From: DASVHS01 sp038244815
Lineage (GTDB): Bacteria > Acidobacteriota > Thermoanaerobaculia > Gp7-AA8
Direction of reading: 5' to 3'
Assembly: GCA_038244815.1 (NCBI GenBank)
Contig: JBBRTB010000002.1
Span: forward strand, 186,001 to 250,000
DNA: 64,000 bases
The notes below the pieces were generated by a model, which saw only the letters and a program-made list of their open reading frames with translations, was not told where the DNA came from and searched no databases. Of the stretch, positions 63,307 through 64,000 are shown piece after piece. Both the position numbers and the translations under genes were made by a program. How positions within the stretch are numbered: position 1 is the first letter of the stretch; every line of letters starts with the position of its first letter.

Positions 63307-64000
63307 ATGTTGCGACTGACGAAGTCACGACTCCTAATGGGCTTGCCGCCACTGGTCTGCTTGACGCTCGGAGCCGGGCAGGCAGTACCCGGCGCCGTCA
63401 GGGTCATCGCTCTCAGTGACGCGGGACGCATCACCTATCGAATGATCGCATGCAACCCGGTTGGCTCGACGCAGCCTGATTGCCATCAGAGGGAGCAGGC
63501 AAGCCTCGACATCAGAATTCGGAGACAGTGGATTCATGCCGCGGCGACGAGGTACGGCGCAACTTTGACGCCGGACGAGAAGCGTGGCGTCGAACAAAAG
63601 ACAAGAGCTCACGAGGCGCACATCGAGGCTGCGGCAGAGCATTTTCGAATGCTTGCGGAGGCTGCGCTGCGGGTGCGGCGGGGCGAAGAGCGTGCCCGCG
63701 TCGAAGAGGAGCTGGCGAAGCAGGGTATCGCGGCGGTCGATCTCGATTGGCAGCTTGTCCACCTACCCACCATAGCGGACGCGGAAAGGACAGCGGCCAA
63801 GGACTTTGTGGCCGAGGGGAGACAAGCGTCTCGCGACTACTACGCGCAGCCCTTCGTGTTGAAACACATTGCGGACATTGTCGACAAGCGCGCCCGGCAT
63901 GCGCACATCTCTTTTGAAGCCGCGGAAGAACAGTTTTGGACCGACTTAATAAGCTCGACACATACGCACATCATCGATCGGGCATTCACGATGCCGGATC
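63307..64000 (+). CDS. Exported protein of unknown family (partial, C-terminus off the window)
   Basis: An open frame of 231 codons runs from the ATG at 63307 to the right edge. A signal peptide is likely (MLRLTKSRLLMGLPPLVCLT, then LGAGQA). The remainder is hydrophilic and mostly helical, with a charged stretch (RRGEERARVEEELAKQ) and a periodic pattern of Ala and Glu. Two cysteines (ACNPVGSTQPDCH) could form a disulfide. Codon use is unlike the rest of the window (AGA, AGG, ATA, TTA and CTA appear often), which suggests recent acquisition. I do not recognise the family. Confidence 0.7.
   Translation, partial: MLRLTKSRLLMGLPPLVCLTLGAGQAVPGAVRVIALSDAGRITYRMIACNPVGSTQPDCHQREQASLDIRIRRQWIHAAATRYGATLTPDEKRGVEQKTRAHEAHIEAAAEHFRMLAEAALRVRRGEERARVEEELAKQGIAAVDLDWQLVHLPTIADAERTAAKDFVAEGRQASRDYYAQPFVLKHIADIVDKRARHAHISFEAAEEQFWTDLISSTHTHIIDRAFTMPD

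Overview
The window comes from a high-GC Gram-negative bacterium that respires with c-type cytochromes. It has a TonB-dependent receptor with a TPP riboswitch, alternative complex III (Act) genes, a full System I cytochrome c maturation operon, and many secreted peptidases and DUF4097-type proteins. Gene content and style (ACIII, zinc-ribbon S14 and L24, M28 and HEAT-repeat exported proteins, ECF and partner-switch signalling, weak Shine-Dalgarno sequences) suit an Acidobacteriota-like lineage. That placement is inference; Gemmatimonadota or Myxococcota-like groups cannot be excluded from sequence reading alone. I saw no rRNA, tRNA or CRISPR array.

Layout. 1-3.0 kb (minus): start of an ACIII operon, actA then actB, with actB running off the left edge. 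3.05-3.6 kb: DUF502 membrane protein. 3.7-8.2 kb (plus): a GAF-PP2C-HATPase phosphatase/kinase fusion, a STAS protein, an ECF sigma factor, a membrane protein in the anti-sigma position, and an unusual Ala/Ser-rich membrane-anchored helical protein. The sigma gene and the helical-protein gene share one ECF-type promoter sequence. 8.2-12.2 kb: exported metallopeptidase and a PrsW-like intramembrane protease, overlapping by ATGA. 12.2-12.6 kb: gene-free stretch resembling a group II intron 5' ribozyme remnant. 12.6-18.5 kb (minus): TPP riboswitch, TonB receptor, propeller-PHP protein, PnuC/PnuT permease and NadR-type kinase, read as a thiamine acquisition operon. 18.7-25.6 kb (minus): ccmABCDEFGHI with every gene touching or overlapping the next except ccmF, which follows ccmE after one base.

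25.6-39.5 kb is mixed: a HEAT-cyclophilin lipoprotein, YbjQ, an ABC exporter, a 2-hydroxyacid dehydrogenase, a decayed PfpI gene, two lone receivers, an EamA transporter, an ALDH/glutamine-synthetase-like/SDR cluster that looks like amine catabolism by gamma-glutamylation, a DUF4097 protein, and an M28 peptidase whose start codon overlaps that of its divergent neighbour. 39.5-60.0 kb (minus) is one continuous str-S10-spc-alpha superoperon from rpsL to rplQ, led by a near-consensus sigma70 promoter. 60-63 kb: two divergent paralogous GT-C-like membrane proteins. 63.3 kb to the right edge: a partial exported protein with different codon use.

A second layer lies over the genes. Seven places carry tandem 7-bp repeats (units such as GGCCTCG, GTGCTGG, CCCAGCA, GAGATTG), several as inverted pairs that can fold into hairpins. 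They lie in promoters, at start and stop codons and inside two coding regions. Other palindromic elements sit between genes of the ribosomal superoperon. The thiamine operon, the heptad arrays and the ECF module are the most interesting parts of the window.
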